DNA of 64,000 nucleotides, from assembly GCF_002798015.1 (NCBI RefSeq), contig NZ_PGTZ01000007.1, positions 124,001 to 188,000 on the forward strand. Direction: 5' to 3'. Positions 1 through 9,216 of this stretch are shown piece by piece (position 1 is the first letter of the stretch; each line of letters begins with the position of its first letter). The notes under the pieces are model-generated. The model worked only from the letters and a program-made list of their open reading frames with translations, ran no database searches and was not told where the DNA came from. Made by a program: the position numbers and the translations under genes. The DNA is from Luteimicrobium subarcticum (lineage in GTDB: Bacteria; Actinomycetota; Actinomycetes; Actinomycetales; Cellulomonadaceae).

Positions 1-282
1 GGCGGGTCGTCGCTGCACGTCCTCGTGCGCCACGTCCTGCCCAACGCGTACCGGTCCGTCCTCGCGCTGTCCGTGCTCCAGCTCGGCGTCTCGATCCTCG
101 TGATCGCCGGGCTCGCGTTCCTCGGGTACGGCGACCCGCCGCCAGCGTCCGACTGGGGGCTCCTCGTCGCGTCCGGCAAGAACTACCCGCTCGCGCCGTG
201 GCTCGTCCTGGCGCCCGCGGCCGTGATCGTCGTCGTCGTCCTGTCCGTCAACCGCGTCAGCCGCCGGCTGCGGCAGGCATGA
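1..282 (+). CDS. ABC transporter permease, DppC-like (C-terminal part)
   Basis: The open frame enters from before the window, so only the last 93 or so residues are visible. They contain two hydrophobic segments and the motif FLGYGDPPPASDWG, which matches the conserved region near the C-terminus of DppC/OppC/NikC inner-membrane permeases (consensus FLGLG..PP.PSWG). It ends in a short Arg-rich cytoplasmic tail. The family forms half of the membrane channel for di- or oligopeptides or nickel chelates. The stop codon overlaps an ATG of the following ATPase gene as ATGA, so the two are translationally coupled. The substrate cannot be read from this fragment. Confidence 0.9.
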   Translation, partial: GGSSLHVLVRHVLPNAYRSVLALSVLQLGVSILVIAGLAFLGYGDPPPASDWGLLVASGKNYPLAPWLVLAPAAVIVVVVLSVNRVSRRLRQA

Positions 283-296
283 GCAGGGAGAGCACC

Positions 297-1985
297 ATGT
301 CCGAGACCGAAGACCTGTCGGCAGACGTGCCGGCGACGCCCGAGCTCCTGCGGGTCGACGGGCTGACCGTCGGCTACGGCCGCGAGCCCGTCGTGCACGA
401 CGTCGGGCTCACCGTGTCGCGCGGCGAGACCGTCGCTCTCATCGGAGAGTCCGGGTCCGGCAAGTCCACCGTCGCACGGGCCGTCCTGCGGCTCCTGCCG
501 CGCGGCGCGTGGGCGCAGGGGTCGGTCACGCTCGCCGGTCACGACGCCCTGGGCCTGTCCGAGGCGCAGTTCCGTCGCCTGCGCGGCCGTGTCGTCGGGT
601 TCGTCCCGCAGGACCCGGCGAGCTCCCTCAACCCGGTCCGCACCATCGGTGCGCAGGCCGACGAAGCGGCCCGGCTGCTCGACCTGCCCGACCGTGCCGC
701 GCGACGCGCCCGCGTCCTCGAGGTGCTCGCCCGCGTCGGCCTCGACGACCCCGAGCGGGTCCACGCCTCGTACCCGCACCAGCTCTCGGGCGGGATGCTG
801 CAACGCGTCCTCATCGCGCTCGCCGTGCTCCCCGGCCCGGACCTCCTGGTGGCCGACGAACCCACGTCGGCGCTCGACGTCACCGTGCAGCAACGCATCC
901 TCGACCTGCTCGCCGAGCTCCAGGACTCGCTCGGGCTCGGCATCCTGCTCATCACGCACGACCTCGCGCTCGCTGCCGAGCGGGCCGACCGGCTCGCCGT
1001 CCTGCGCGACGGACGCGTCCAGGAGTCCGGGCCGTCGCGCCAGGTGCTGCTGGAGCCCGCGTCCGAGTACGCGCGAACCCTGGGCGCGGACGTGCCGTCG
1101 CTGCACCCCGACCGGTTCGACGCGCTGCGGGCCCGGCGGTCCCTCGCGCCCGGCGCTGCGCCGCAGATCGAGCTGCGCGGTGTGGACCGCACGTTCCGGA
1201 CGGGGGACACCGACGTGGTCGCGGCGTCCGGCGTGTCCTTCGCGGTCGCCCGCGGCACCACGCACGCGCTCGTGGGCGAGTCGGGGTCGGGCAAGACGAC
1301 CGCGGTCCGGATCCTCCTCGGGCTCGAGACGCCGGACGCGGGCGAGGTGCTCGTCGGCGGAGAGGCGCTCGGGCGGCGGTCACGGGCGCAGGTGCGTGCG
1401 CTGCGCCGTCACCTCCAGCTCGTCTACCAGAACCCGTTCACGTCGCTCGACCCGACGTGGTCGGTGGAGCGGCTGGTCCGGGAGCCGCTCGACCGGTTCC
1501 GGGTCGGCACGAAGGCCGAGCGGGCGGAGGCGGTCGCGCGGGCACTCGACGACGTCGGACTGTCGCGCGACCTGCTCGGCCGGCGCCCCGTCGCGCTCTC
1601 CGGCGGGCAGCGCCAGCGCGTCGCGATCGCGCGCGCCCTCGTCCTGCGTCCCGACGTCATCGTGCTCGACGAGCCCACCACCGCGCTCGACGTCACCGTC
1701 CAGGCGGGCATCGTCCGCGTGCTCCTGGAGCTCCAGGCACGTCACGGGCTCACCTACCTGTTCGTGTCGCACGACCTGGGTCTCGTCCGGCAGGTCGCCG
1801 ACACCGTGAGCGTGCTCGAGCGCGGACGCGTCGTCGAGCACGGCCACGTCGCCGACGTGTTCACCGACCCGCAGCACCCGTACACCCGTGCGCTGCTCGC
1901 CGCCGTGCCGCGCGCCGCGCAGCACCCGACCACCGCGCAGCACCCCGTGCCCGCCCAGCACCCGACCCTGGAGCCCGTCCCATGA
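297..1985 (+). CDS. Dipeptide/oligopeptide ABC transporter, fused double ATP-binding protein
   Basis: The 562-residue protein contains two complete ABC ATPase domains, equivalent to DppD and DppF fused. Domain one has Walker [10 protein letters not shown] near residue 51, signature LSGGM and Walker [13 protein letters not shown]. Domain two has GESGSGKTT near residue 328, [15 protein letters not shown] and [12 protein letters not shown]. Each is followed by the oligopeptide-type C-terminal extension ([12 protein letters not shown] in the second). The ATG at 297 is preferred because AGGGAG lies 7 bases upstream; an in-frame ATG at 279 overlaps the permease stop. The tail carries three AQHP repeats, an odd Ala/Pro-rich end. 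It energises import through the upstream permease; the gene overlaps the next one by 4 bases. Confidence 0.93.
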   Translation: MSETEDLSADVPATPELLRVDGLTVGYGREPVVHDVGLTVSRGETVALIGESGSGKSTVARAVLRLLPRGAWAQGSVTLAGHDALGLSEAQFRRLRGRVVGFVPQDPASSLNPVRTIGAQADEAARLLDLPDRAARRARVLEVLARVGLDDPERVHASYPHQLSGGMLQRVLIALAVLPGPDLLVADEPTSALDVTVQQRILDLLAELQDSLGLGILLITHDLALAAERADRLAVLRDGRVQESGPSRQVLLEPASEYARTLGADVPSLHPDRFDALRARRSLAPGAAPQIELRGVDRTFRTGDTDVVAASGVSFAVARGTTHALVGESGSGKTTAVRILLGLETPDAGEVLVGGEALGRRSRAQVRALRRHLQLVYQNPFTSLDPTWSVERLVREPLDRFRVGTKAERAEAVARALDDVGLSRDLLGRRPVALSGGQRQRVAIARALVLRPDVIVLDEPTTALDVTVQAGIVRVLLELQARHGLTYLFVSHDLGLVRQVADTVSVLERGRVVEHGHVADVFTDPQHPYTRALLAAVPRAAQHPTTAQHPVPAQHPTLEPVP

Positions 1986-3196
1986 GCCTCACCGTTGACG
2001 CACCGACCACCCGTTCCGCTCGCCGCCGTCCCGACCTCGTGAGCGCGCTCCGGGCGCCCCAGGGCTTCGGTGACGCCACGCTGCGCGACCGCGCCCCCGA
2101 CGCCATCGAGCTGCTCGGCGGCATCCCGGACCCGTCGGTCCTGCCCGCGGACGAGCTGGCCGCTGCCACCGCCCGCGTCCTCGCCCGCCCGGGCCTGGCC
2201 GCCCTCCAGTACTCCCGCACCCAGGGCATCAGCCCGCTGCGCGAGTGGGTCGCCGCACGCGAGGGCGTGCCGGTCGAGCGGGTCCTCGTGACCAACGGCG
2301 GGTTCCACGGGCTGTCGCTCGCCGTGCAGGCCGTCGTGGAGCGCGGTGCGACCGTCGCGGTCGACAACCCGGTGTTCCCGCTGTTCCTCCGGGGTCTCGA
2401 GCTGTCCGACGCCCGCGTGGCCCCCGTGCCTGTCGGCGCGCACGGGATCGACGTGGAGGCGCTCGCCGACCTGCTGCGCGGCGGGCTGCGCCCCGCCGCC
2501 CTCTACACGGTGCCCGACTTCCACAACCCGTCGCAGGGCACCCTGCCGACCGAGCAGCGGCGTGCGCTCGTGCGTCTCGCCGAGCACTACGGGTTCGTGG
2601 TCCTGGCGGACAACCCGTACCGCGAGCTGCGGTTCCGGGGGACGCCGCAGGACGTCGAGCCGTTCAACACGTCGAGCCACGTGGTGCACGTCAACACGTT
2701 CACCAAGACGCTCGGGCCGGGCCTCCGGCTCGGCTGGGTCGTGCTGCCCGACGACCTCGCCGCGGACGTCGCGGCCCTGCGCGCCCGACAGGACGGTCAC
2801 AGCTCGACGTTCGTCCAGGCGGTCGTGGGGGAGCTCGTGACGTCCGACCCGGACCTGTTCGACCGGGTGCTCGACACCGCGCGCGCCCTGTACCGGCGCC
2901 GGTCGGACGCGCTCGCCGACGCCCTGGAGGCCGCGGCGCCGGGCGCCTTCCGCGTCGAGCGACCCGAGGGCGGCCTGTTCCTGTGGCCTGAGATCGCGGA
3001 CCCGGACGTCGACCCCGAGGTCCTCGCGGCCGACGCGGCGGCGGAGGGCGTCCTCTACCAGCGCGGGTCGTTCTTCCCGTCAGGCCCGGGGACGGACGCG
3101 CACCGGCACCTGCGCCTGTCGTTCGGTGACACGTCCGAGGCCCGGCTCGTCGAGGCGGCACGGCGGCTCGGCCGGGCGGTGCGTCGGCAGCGGTAG
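1982..3196 (+). CDS. PLP-dependent aminotransferase class I/II
   Basis: The 404-residue fold-type I aminotransferase resembles the catalytic half of MocR proteins and 2-aminoadipate aminotransferases (LysN/KAT-like). It lacks the N-terminal GntR helix-turn-helix of true MocR regulators. Recognisable features are GGIPDPSVLP near the N-terminus, YTVPDFHNPSQGT, the ADNPYRELRF region and the PLP lysine in TFTKTLGPGLRLGW near residue 242. Its ATG overlaps the ATPase stop (ATGA), so it belongs to the transporter operon. It probably transaminates a compound derived from the imported peptide or amino acid, but the substrate is not evident. It ends convergently 21 bases from the heme gene on the other strand. 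Confidence 0.88.
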   Translation: MSLTVDAPTTRSARRRPDLVSALRAPQGFGDATLRDRAPDAIELLGGIPDPSVLPADELAAATARVLARPGLAALQYSRTQGISPLREWVAAREGVPVERVLVTNGGFHGLSLAVQAVVERGATVAVDNPVFPLFLRGLELSDARVAPVPVGAHGIDVEALADLLRGGLRPAALYTVPDFHNPSQGTLPTEQRRALVRLAEHYGFVVLADNPYRELRFRGTPQDVEPFNTSSHVVHVNTFTKTLGPGLRLGWVVLPDDLAADVAALRARQDGHSSTFVQAVVGELVTSDPDLFDRVLDTARALYRRRSDALADALEAAAPGAFRVERPEGGLFLWPEIADPDVDPEVLAADAAAEGVLYQRGSFFPSGPGTDAHRHLRLSFGDTSEARLVEAARRLGRAVRRQR

Positions 3197-3217
3197 GCGG
3201 GCCGGTCGCGTCCCGCG

Positions 3218-4705
3218 TCAGGCGATGGCGGGGGGTGTGACGGCCGCCCGGGCGTGGCCGACGACGGCAGCGAGCCCCGTCCCCGCGACCCAGCCGCCGA
3301 CGACGGTCAGCCCGGGCGCTGCAGCCTGCGCCGCCTCGGCGCGCTCCCGGTCGAACGAGACGGCCGGCGCGAGCGCGTCGGGCCAGTGCGTGCCGAGGTG
3401 CCCGACGACCGCGGCCCGGTCGAGCGTGACGCCGAGCAGCCGGGACGCGTCCGCGAGCGCCTCGTCGACGTCCGGCACGCGGGTGTGCCCCGGGTCGCCT
3501 GCGCGCCCGTAGGACAGGCGGACCACGTGCCGGTGCACGGGCAGGGCGGCGCGCAGCCACGGCCACTTCGCGGTCGCGTGGGTGAGCCCCTTCGCACGGA
3601 CGTCCGCGGACGGTGCGACGAGCACGCCCGTGCCGCGGGGTGCCGCGTCGAGCGCCGGGGCGTCGAGCACGAGGGTGACGAGCTGCACGTCCGAGCCGTG
3701 CCGCGGGTGGGCGGTCGCGGGCGGGAGGAGGTCGCCGAGCAGGTCGGTCGCGACACGACGGGGTGTCGCGGCGACGACCCGGGCGGCGGCGACCTGCTCG
3801 TCGCCCGCGCGCACCACCCAGCCGTCCCCGTCGCCGTTGCGCACCAGCGCGTCGACCCGGACGCCTGTACGCACCGCGCCGCCCGCAGCCTCGATCGCGT
3901 CGACGAGCTCGTCGACGATCCGGTGCATGCCGCCCTCGACGCCCGCGACGGGCGACCCGGGCTTGTCCTTGCCGCGGCCGGGCGCCGCGGCGACCTGGGA
4001 CGCCGCCCGCAGCAGCGACCCCGTCTTCTCGTACGCGGCGACGAGCTGCGGGGCGACGGTCCGCGGGTCGAGCGTCGCCGGGTCGGCGGAGTGCACCCCG
4101 CCGGCGACGGGGGCGACGAGCCGGTCGAGCACGGTCTCGCCGAGGCGCTCGCGGACCCAGTCCGCGAGCGACCAGGGCCGGTCCGGCGGCGGGACGGGCG
4201 TGCGCGGCATGCCGAGGTCCCACCAGGCGCGCAGCGCCCCCCACGTGCCGAGCGCCCGGCGGACGTCGCGCGACCAGGGGGACGTCGGGATGCCGAGGGT
4301 GGCGGTGCGGGGGAGGGGCACCGCGACGGGTCGCAGGGGCGCGTCGGGGTCGTCGTGCGCGCGCTCGGCGGCGTACGCCCACGCGCCGAGCGGGTCGGGC
4401 TGCACGACGGCGAGGCCGAGGTCGCGGGCGAGGTCCGCGACGGCGGGGGTGCGGGTCGCGAACGACTCGGCGCCGACGTCGACGGTGACGGTGCTGCCGT
4501 CGGCCAGGTCGAGCGTCGCGCCGCGGACCGTGCCGCCGACCTGCTCCGACGCCTCGAGGACGAGCACGTGATCCCCGGCCTGCGCGCGTACCCACGCGGC
4601 GACGAGCCCGGCGATCCCGCCCCCGACGACGACGGTGACGATCGGGCGGGCAGGCGTTCGTGCGGCGGCGTCCGGGACCGGCCGGTCGGCGCTCTCTCCA
4701 CCCAT
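3218..4705 (-). CDS. cgoX: Coproporphyrinogen III oxidase (HemY/CgoX family)
   Basis: The 495-residue flavoprotein has an N-terminal dinucleotide-binding motif VVVGGGIAGLVAAW near residue 24, followed by LEASEQVGGTVRG, typical of the HemY family. In Actinobacteria these enzymes normally act in the coproporphyrin-dependent heme pathway, oxidising coproporphyrinogen III to coproporphyrin III, hence CgoX rather than classical protoporphyrinogen oxidase. The C-terminus has the family pattern GGWVAGTGLAAVVGHARAA, close to the FAD. The ATG at 4705 gives a normal length; the frame is open further upstream but overlaps hemE. It lies 19 bases behind hemE on the same strand, so the two are co-transcribed. 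Confidence 0.9.
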   Translation of the reverse strand: MGGESADRPVPDAAARTPARPIVTVVVGGGIAGLVAAWVRAQAGDHVLVLEASEQVGGTVRGATLDLADGSTVTVDVGAESFATRTPAVADLARDLGLAVVQPDPLGAWAYAAERAHDDPDAPLRPVAVPLPRTATLGIPTSPWSRDVRRALGTWGALRAWWDLGMPRTPVPPPDRPWSLADWVRERLGETVLDRLVAPVAGGVHSADPATLDPRTVAPQLVAAYEKTGSLLRAASQVAAAPGRGKDKPGSPVAGVEGGMHRIVDELVDAIEAAGGAVRTGVRVDALVRNGDGDGWVVRAGDEQVAAARVVAATPRRVATDLLGDLLPPATAHPRHGSDVQLVTLVLDAPALDAAPRGTGVLVAPSADVRAKGLTHATAKWPWLRAALPVHRHVVRLSYGRAGDPGHTRVPDVDEALADASRLLGVTLDRAAVVGHLGTHWPDALAPAVSFDRERAEAAQAAAPGLTVVGGWVAGTGLAAVVGHARAAVTPPAIA

Positions 4706-4724
4706 GGACGTCACGTCGTCCGCG

Positions 4725-5873
4725 TCAGAGCGAGTGGACGAGCTCGACGACGCGCGTGAGCACCGTGGGGTCGGTCGTGGGCGGTACGCCGTGGCCGAGG
4801 TTGACGACGTGCCCGGGCGCGTACCGGCCGCGCTCGACGACGTCGCGGACGTGCGCCTCGAGCACGGGCCAGGGCGCGAACAGGAGCGCGGGGTCGATGT
4901 TGCCCTGGAGCGGCGTGGTGCCGCCGAGGAGCTTTGCGGCCTCGTCGAGCGGCGTGCGGTAGTCGACGCCGAGCGCGCCCGCGCCGGCGTGGCGCATCGC
5001 CTCGAGGAGGTGCCCGGTGCCGGTGCCGAAGTGCACGAGCGGGATGCCTCGCGGCGCGCCGCCGGCCTGCGCGCCGGCGTCCCGGGCGGCATCGGGCGCG
5101 GGCGGGGTGACGAGGTCGGTGACGTGCGTCAGCGCGCGGGACGACGCGGGCAGGGCGTAGCGCGAGTAGTCGTCGAGCGACAGCGACCCGGCCCACGAGT
5201 CGAAGAGCTGCCCGGCACTCGCCCCGGCGAGCACCTGGGCGCGCAGGAACGTGCCGGTGACGTCGGCCGCCCACTCGACGAGCCGGAACCACGTGTCGGG
5301 GTCGGCGTGCATGAGGGTGCGTGCGGCGAGGTGGTCGCGCGACGGGCGACCCTCGACGAGGTAGGCGGCGAGCGTGAACGGCGCGCCGGCGAAGCCCATG
5401 AGGGGCGTCGAGCCGAGCGCGGCGACGGTCCGGGCGACGCCCTCGCTCACGGGTGCGAGCGCGTCGAGCGTCAGCTCGTGCTCGACGAGGCGTGCCACGT
5501 CGTCCGCGGTCGCGTACGCCTGACCCATGACGGGTCCGACGCCGGGCTGGATCTCGACGTCGACGCCGGCCAGCAGGAGCGGCACGACGATGTCGGAGTA
5601 GAAGACGGCCGCGTCGACGCCGTGGCGGCGCACGGGCTGCAGCGTGATCTCGGACGCGAGCGCCGGGTCGAGGCACGAGCCGAGCATGGTGGTGCCCTCG
5701 CGCGCGGCGCGGTACTCGGGCAGCGACCGGCCGGCCTGTCGCATGAACCACACGGGCAGGGTCGCGGGGCGGTCGCCCCGCAGCGCGCGCACCAGCGGCG
5801 CGTCCGTGGTCCTGCCGTCGACGAGCGGGTGGTCGGCAGGCAGGTGCTTGGTGGGGTTCACCGTGGGGGTCAC
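4725..5873 (-). CDS. hemE: Uroporphyrinogen decarboxylase
   Basis: This cytoplasmic 382-residue enzyme decarboxylates uroporphyrinogen III to coproporphyrinogen III. The family signature LPVWFMRQAGRSLPEYR is near residues 39-55, and the second signature GFAGAPFTLAAYLVEG also matches. A further active-site region reads YSDIVVPLLLAGVDVEIQPG. The GTG at 5873 is chosen because a GGAGGG ribosome-binding sequence precedes it and the protein then has family length; a longer in-frame ATG at 5954 would run into hemA. Only 48 bases separate it from the divergent hemA start, so the two heme operons probably share an overlapping promoter region. Confidence 0.94.
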   Translation of the reverse strand: MTPTVNPTKHLPADHPLVDGRTTDAPLVRALRGDRPATLPVWFMRQAGRSLPEYRAAREGTTMLGSCLDPALASEITLQPVRRHGVDAAVFYSDIVVPLLLAGVDVEIQPGVGPVMGQAYATADDVARLVEHELTLDALAPVSEGVARTVAALGSTPLMGFAGAPFTLAAYLVEGRPSRDHLAARTLMHADPDTWFRLVEWAADVTGTFLRAQVLAGASAGQLFDSWAGSLSLDDYSRYALPASSRALTHVTDLVTPPAPDAARDAGAQAGGAPRGIPLVHFGTGTGHLLEAMRHAGAGALGVDYRTPLDEAAKLLGGTTPLQGNIDPALLFAPWPVLEAHVRDVVERGRYAPGHVVNLGHGVPPTTDPTVLTRVVELVHSL

Positions 5874-5921
5874 CCCCCGATTCTGCCCTCCGGGGGTCGT
5901 GGTGCTTAAATCGATGGCACT

Positions 5922-7256
5922 GTGGCTGTGCTCTCCTTGACTGCGAGCCACCACGACCTCGACCTCCCCACGCTGGAGCGCCTCTCGTCAGGCACGCACC
6001 GCGTGGTCGAGGCGGATCTGGTGGCCTGTGACGCGATCAGCGGTGCCGTCGTCCTCGCGACGTGCAACCGCTTCGAGGTGTACGTCGACGTCTCCCGCCC
6101 TGGCGGGACGACCGACGGCACCCCTTCTGCCGACCCCGTGGACGACCTCTCCGGCGACGGCTCCGCCCTGGCGCGCGAGCACGCGTCCGCCGAGGTCGCA
6201 CGGGTCGTGGCGGCCTCGACGGGCATCGATCCGGACGTGGCGCGCGCCGCCCTGACCGTGCGCACGGGGGACGCCGTGCCGCACCACCTGTTCTCCGTCG
6301 CGGCGGGCCTGGACTCGATGGTCGTGGGGGAGCGTGAGATCGCCGGCCAGGTGAAGCGCGCGCTCGAGGCGTCGCGTTCCGGCGGCACCACCACGTCGGC
6401 GCTCGAGCGCCTCTTCCAGGCGGCGTCGCGCACCTCGAAGCGTGTGACGAACGAGACAGCGCTCGGTGCGGCCGGACGCTCGCTCGTGGCCCTCGGCCTG
6501 GACCTCGCGTCCGACGACCTGCCGCCGTGGCGCCAGGTGCGCACCGTGCTCATCGGGACGGGCTCGTACGCGGGCGCGTCGTTCGCGGCGCTGCACCAGC
6601 GGGGCGCGGAGGACGTGCGCGTCTTCTCCCGCTCGGGCCGGGCGGCGGCGTTCGCCGAGCAGCGGGGCGCGGTCGCCGTGGACGACCTCCTGGCCGCGCT
6701 CGAGGACGCCGACCTGGTCGTCGCGTGCAGCGGCGGCGGACGTCAGGGCGAGGGCGGCGGGCGGACGGGCGGCGTCGCGGTGCAGCCGGCGCTCGACGCG
6801 GCGGCGGTCCTCGCGGCGCGTGCGCAGGCGGCCCGCGCGGTCGGGGACGACGCCCCCACGCGTCCCCTGGTGGTGCTCGACCTGGCGCTCACGCGGGACG
6901 TCGCACCCCAGGTGGGGGCGGTCGACGGGGTGCTCCTGTACGACCTGGCGTTCCTCCAGGCGCACTCGCCGCAGCTCGGCTCGGCGGTGGTCGCCGAGGC
7001 GTCCCGGATCGTCGAGCACGCGACCCGGCACTACGTCGACGGCGAGGGGTTCCGCACGGCCGACGAGGTCGTCGTCGCCCTGGTCGACGCCGCCGACCGG
7101 GAGATCGCGGCGCTCGTCGAGCAGCGCGTCGCGACGGCCCGTGCGGCGGGCGTCGAGGTCGACGTCGAGGAGGTCGAGCTGCAGGCACGCCGCCAGGTGC
7201 GGGCGCGGCTCCACCGGGACATCCTCGCGGTGCGCTCGGAGGCCGCGGCCCGCTGA
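5922..7256 (+). CDS. hemA: Glutamyl-tRNA reductase
   Basis: This 444-residue enzyme makes glutamate-1-semialdehyde from glutamyl-tRNA, the first committed step of C5 heme synthesis. The catalytic cysteine is in VLATCNRFEVY near residue 48, and the conserved block LDSMVVGEREIAGQVKRAL follows. An NADPH-binding Rossmann region contains VLIGTGSYAG. The GTG at 5922 gives the usual short N-terminus; a second in-frame GTG lies two codons later. No clear Shine-Dalgarno sequence precedes it, while TTAAAT at 5905-5910 is a plausible -10 element, so translation may start at or near the 5' end of the message. No hemC or hemB follows in the window. Confidence 0.92.
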   Translation: MAVLSLTASHHDLDLPTLERLSSGTHRVVEADLVACDAISGAVVLATCNRFEVYVDVSRPGGTTDGTPSADPVDDLSGDGSALAREHASAEVARVVAASTGIDPDVARAALTVRTGDAVPHHLFSVAAGLDSMVVGEREIAGQVKRALEASRSGGTTTSALERLFQAASRTSKRVTNETALGAAGRSLVALGLDLASDDLPPWRQVRTVLIGTGSYAGASFAALHQRGAEDVRVFSRSGRAAAFAEQRGAVAVDDLLAALEDADLVVACSGGGRQGEGGGRTGGVAVQPALDAAAVLAARAQAARAVGDDAPTRPLVVLDLALTRDVAPQVGAVDGVLLYDLAFLQAHSPQLGSAVVAEASRIVEHATRHYVDGEGFRTADEVVVALVDAADREIAALVEQRVATARAAGVEVDVEEVELQARRQVRARLHRDILAVRSEAAAR

Positions 7257-7393
7257 GGCGGTGCCGTCCCACCCGTCTCCGGGGACCCGCCCTGCGGGGG
7301 GCTGGTGGCCGCGGTCCGACGCGGGCTAGTGTGACCGGCAGCCGGGCGACGACGCCCGGGCGCGGGGGCGCTGGACCACGTTGTGGAGGACCG

Positions 7394-7624
7394 ATGAGCA
7401 CGCCCGACCGCGTCCGGGGCACCGTGCCCTTCGGGGCCGTCCCCCTGGCACTCCCGTCGACCGCGCACCAGCTGGCGGCGCGCCGGGCCATCGACCCGCT
7501 GGACGCCCCCCCACCTGCGGCGACGCTGTCCGTCGGTCGCCTGCTGGGTCGGCTCGCGGCCCGTGCCTGCTACGCGGCGTCCGACACGGTGACGGATGCC
7601 GTGCGCCAGGGCGACTGTCGCTGA
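7394..7624 (+). CDS. Small hypothetical protein
   Basis: A 76-residue ORF with an ATG placed 4 bases after a strong GGAGGA ribosome-binding sequence. Codon positions follow the high-GC bias of neighbouring real genes, which supports translation. The sequence is Ala/Pro/Arg-rich with a C-terminal stretch LLGRLAARACYAASDTVTDA that could form one amphipathic helix. I do not recognise the family. A small GC hairpin (7342-7359) lies between hemA and this gene, so it probably has its own promoter. Confidence 0.55.
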   Translation: MSTPDRVRGTVPFGAVPLALPSTAHQLAARRAIDPLDAPPPAATLSVGRLLGRLAARACYAASDTVTDAVRQGDCR

Positions 7625-7709
7625 GGGCTTCCTCCCGATGGCGGTCCTCGGACCGCCGTCCTACCGTGAACGGGCCCGTGCTCCCCCGTTCTCACGGAAG
7701 GACGTCGTC

Positions 7710-9101
7710 ATGGACCCCTCGACGACGGCAGGACCCGGACACGCGACGACGTCCGGACAGGCCACGACGGCCCGCGCCGCGCGCGGAGGCCGTCGGGTGC
7801 GGCGCGGACGCCGGGAGAGCGTCCGCGGCGGGCTCCTGGGAGGCCTGGCGGTGAGCGCCCTGGTCGCGTCGGGCACCCTGCCCGCGGCCGCGCAGGACGC
7901 ACCCGTCACCCCGCCGGCCGACGAGCGCGCCCCGGCGGTCGTGGCCGACGAGCCGGCGGCGTCGGTCCGGGCGGCCACGGCGGCGGCGTCGGTCGCGGTC
8001 CCGGTCGAGACGAAGAAGGTCGTGGCCCCGCTCGCGTCGGGGGCGTACCGGCTGTCGTCCTACTACGGGCCGCGCTGCATCCCGGTGACCGGCGCCTCGG
8101 CGTGGCACCTCGGGCAGGACCTCGCGGCGGCCGACGGGACGCCGATCCGTTCCGTCACGGACGGGGTGGTGCGGGCCGCCGGGGCGGTCTCCGGCTTCGG
8201 GCAGTGGGTCGTGGTCGACTCCGTCGTGGACGGCAGACGCGTCTCGTTCGTCTACGGGCACATGTGGAACGGCACGAAGTACGTCAAGGCGGGGCAGCGC
8301 GTGACCGCGGGCCAGCACATCGCGGACGTCGGCGCGAACGGCTTCGCGACGGGCCCGCACCTGCACCTGGAGGTCTGGGTCTACGGGTACGGCGGCACCC
8401 ACGTCGACCCCCTCGTGTGGCTTCGCAACCGGTCGGTGAGCCTGTCCGCGGGCGCGACGGCGCACCTCGCGCGGATCGTGCCGACTGGCTGCACCTACCG
8501 TGCGACCACGCGCGTGAACCTGCGGACCTGGACCAGCACGGCGAGCAGGGTGATCCGCGTCGTGCCGACGAACGGCACGCTGCGGTCCCAGCCGGGTGCC
8601 AAGTCGGGGCGCTGGGTGCACGTGACGTACGGGAGCACGACGGGATGGGTCTACGACTCGTACGTCTCGCCGTCGGCCGTCAAGGTCAGCACCCCTGCCA
8701 CGATCCGCTACGTCGCGGTGGCGTCGCTCGTCCTGCGGGCGTCGGCCTCGACGTCGTCGACGGCGCTGACGTCGCTCTCGCGCGGTACGGCGGTGACGTA
8801 CGTCGGGTCGGTGTCGTCGTCCGGCTGGGTCAAGGTGACGACAGAGGGCCGGACGGGGTACGTCGCCGCGTCCTACCTCGCGACGACGCGCGAGAAGGCG
8901 CTCTACCGGGTCCAGTATGTGGACGTCTCGGCGCTGAACCTGAGGGCGACGCCGTCGACGTCCGCGGAGGTCGTCGTGCGGCTCGTCGAGGGGACGGCGG
9001 TGCAGCCTCTCGGGCTCGTCTCCGCCAACGGTTGGCGCAAGGTGAGCGTGTCGGGGCACACCGGATACGTCGCCGCGAAGTACCTGCGATCGACCCCCTG
9101 A
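7710..9101 (+). CDS. Secreted M23 metallopeptidase with three SH3-type repeats
   Basis: The 463-residue protein begins with an Arg-rich n-region and a hydrophobic stretch GGLAVSALVASGTLPAAAQ, an export signal near residues 42-62. A LytM/M23 peptidase domain follows with zinc ligands in WHLGQD (about residue 131) and HLHLEVW (about 217-219), enough for a catalytically intact enzyme. After it come three bacterial SH3-like repeats of about 60 residues each, marked by VNLRTW, LVLRAS and LNLRATPS and by GWV/GYVA...YL motifs. Such proteins cut or bind peptidoglycan cross-links at the cell surface. The ATG at 7710 has AGGA upstream. It appears to be monocistronic. Confidence 0.9.
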   Translation: MDPSTTAGPGHATTSGQATTARAARGGRRVRRGRRESVRGGLLGGLAVSALVASGTLPAAAQDAPVTPPADERAPAVVADEPAASVRAATAAASVAVPVETKKVVAPLASGAYRLSSYYGPRCIPVTGASAWHLGQDLAAADGTPIRSVTDGVVRAAGAVSGFGQWVVVDSVVDGRRVSFVYGHMWNGTKYVKAGQRVTAGQHIADVGANGFATGPHLHLEVWVYGYGGTHVDPLVWLRNRSVSLSAGATAHLARIVPTGCTYRATTRVNLRTWTSTASRVIRVVPTNGTLRSQPGAKSGRWVHVTYGSTTGWVYDSYVSPSAVKVSTPATIRYVAVASLVLRASASTSSTALTSLSRGTAVTYVGSVSSSGWVKVTTEGRTGYVAASYLATTREKALYRVQYVDVSALNLRATPSTSAEVVVRLVEGTAVQPLGLVSANGWRKVSVSGHTGYVAAKYLRSTP

Positions 9102-9216
9102 CGGCCGGTCACGGAGAACTTTTCACCCGCTCGGGGTGACGAACCGGGTGGCGACGGGATAGGTTCGGGGGACGGGTCAAGAAGCGGCCACCTCTCGTCT
9201 GTCGAGGAGTCCTGCC

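Noticed and set aside
2700..4595. 631-residue minus-strand open frame
   Set aside because: Overlaps cgoX in another frame and has only Arg/Pro-rich composition; cgoX motifs decide the true frame.
5922..5954. hemE start at ATG 5954
   Set aside because: It would overlap hemA by 33 bases; the GTG at 5873 has a ribosome-binding site and gives normal length.
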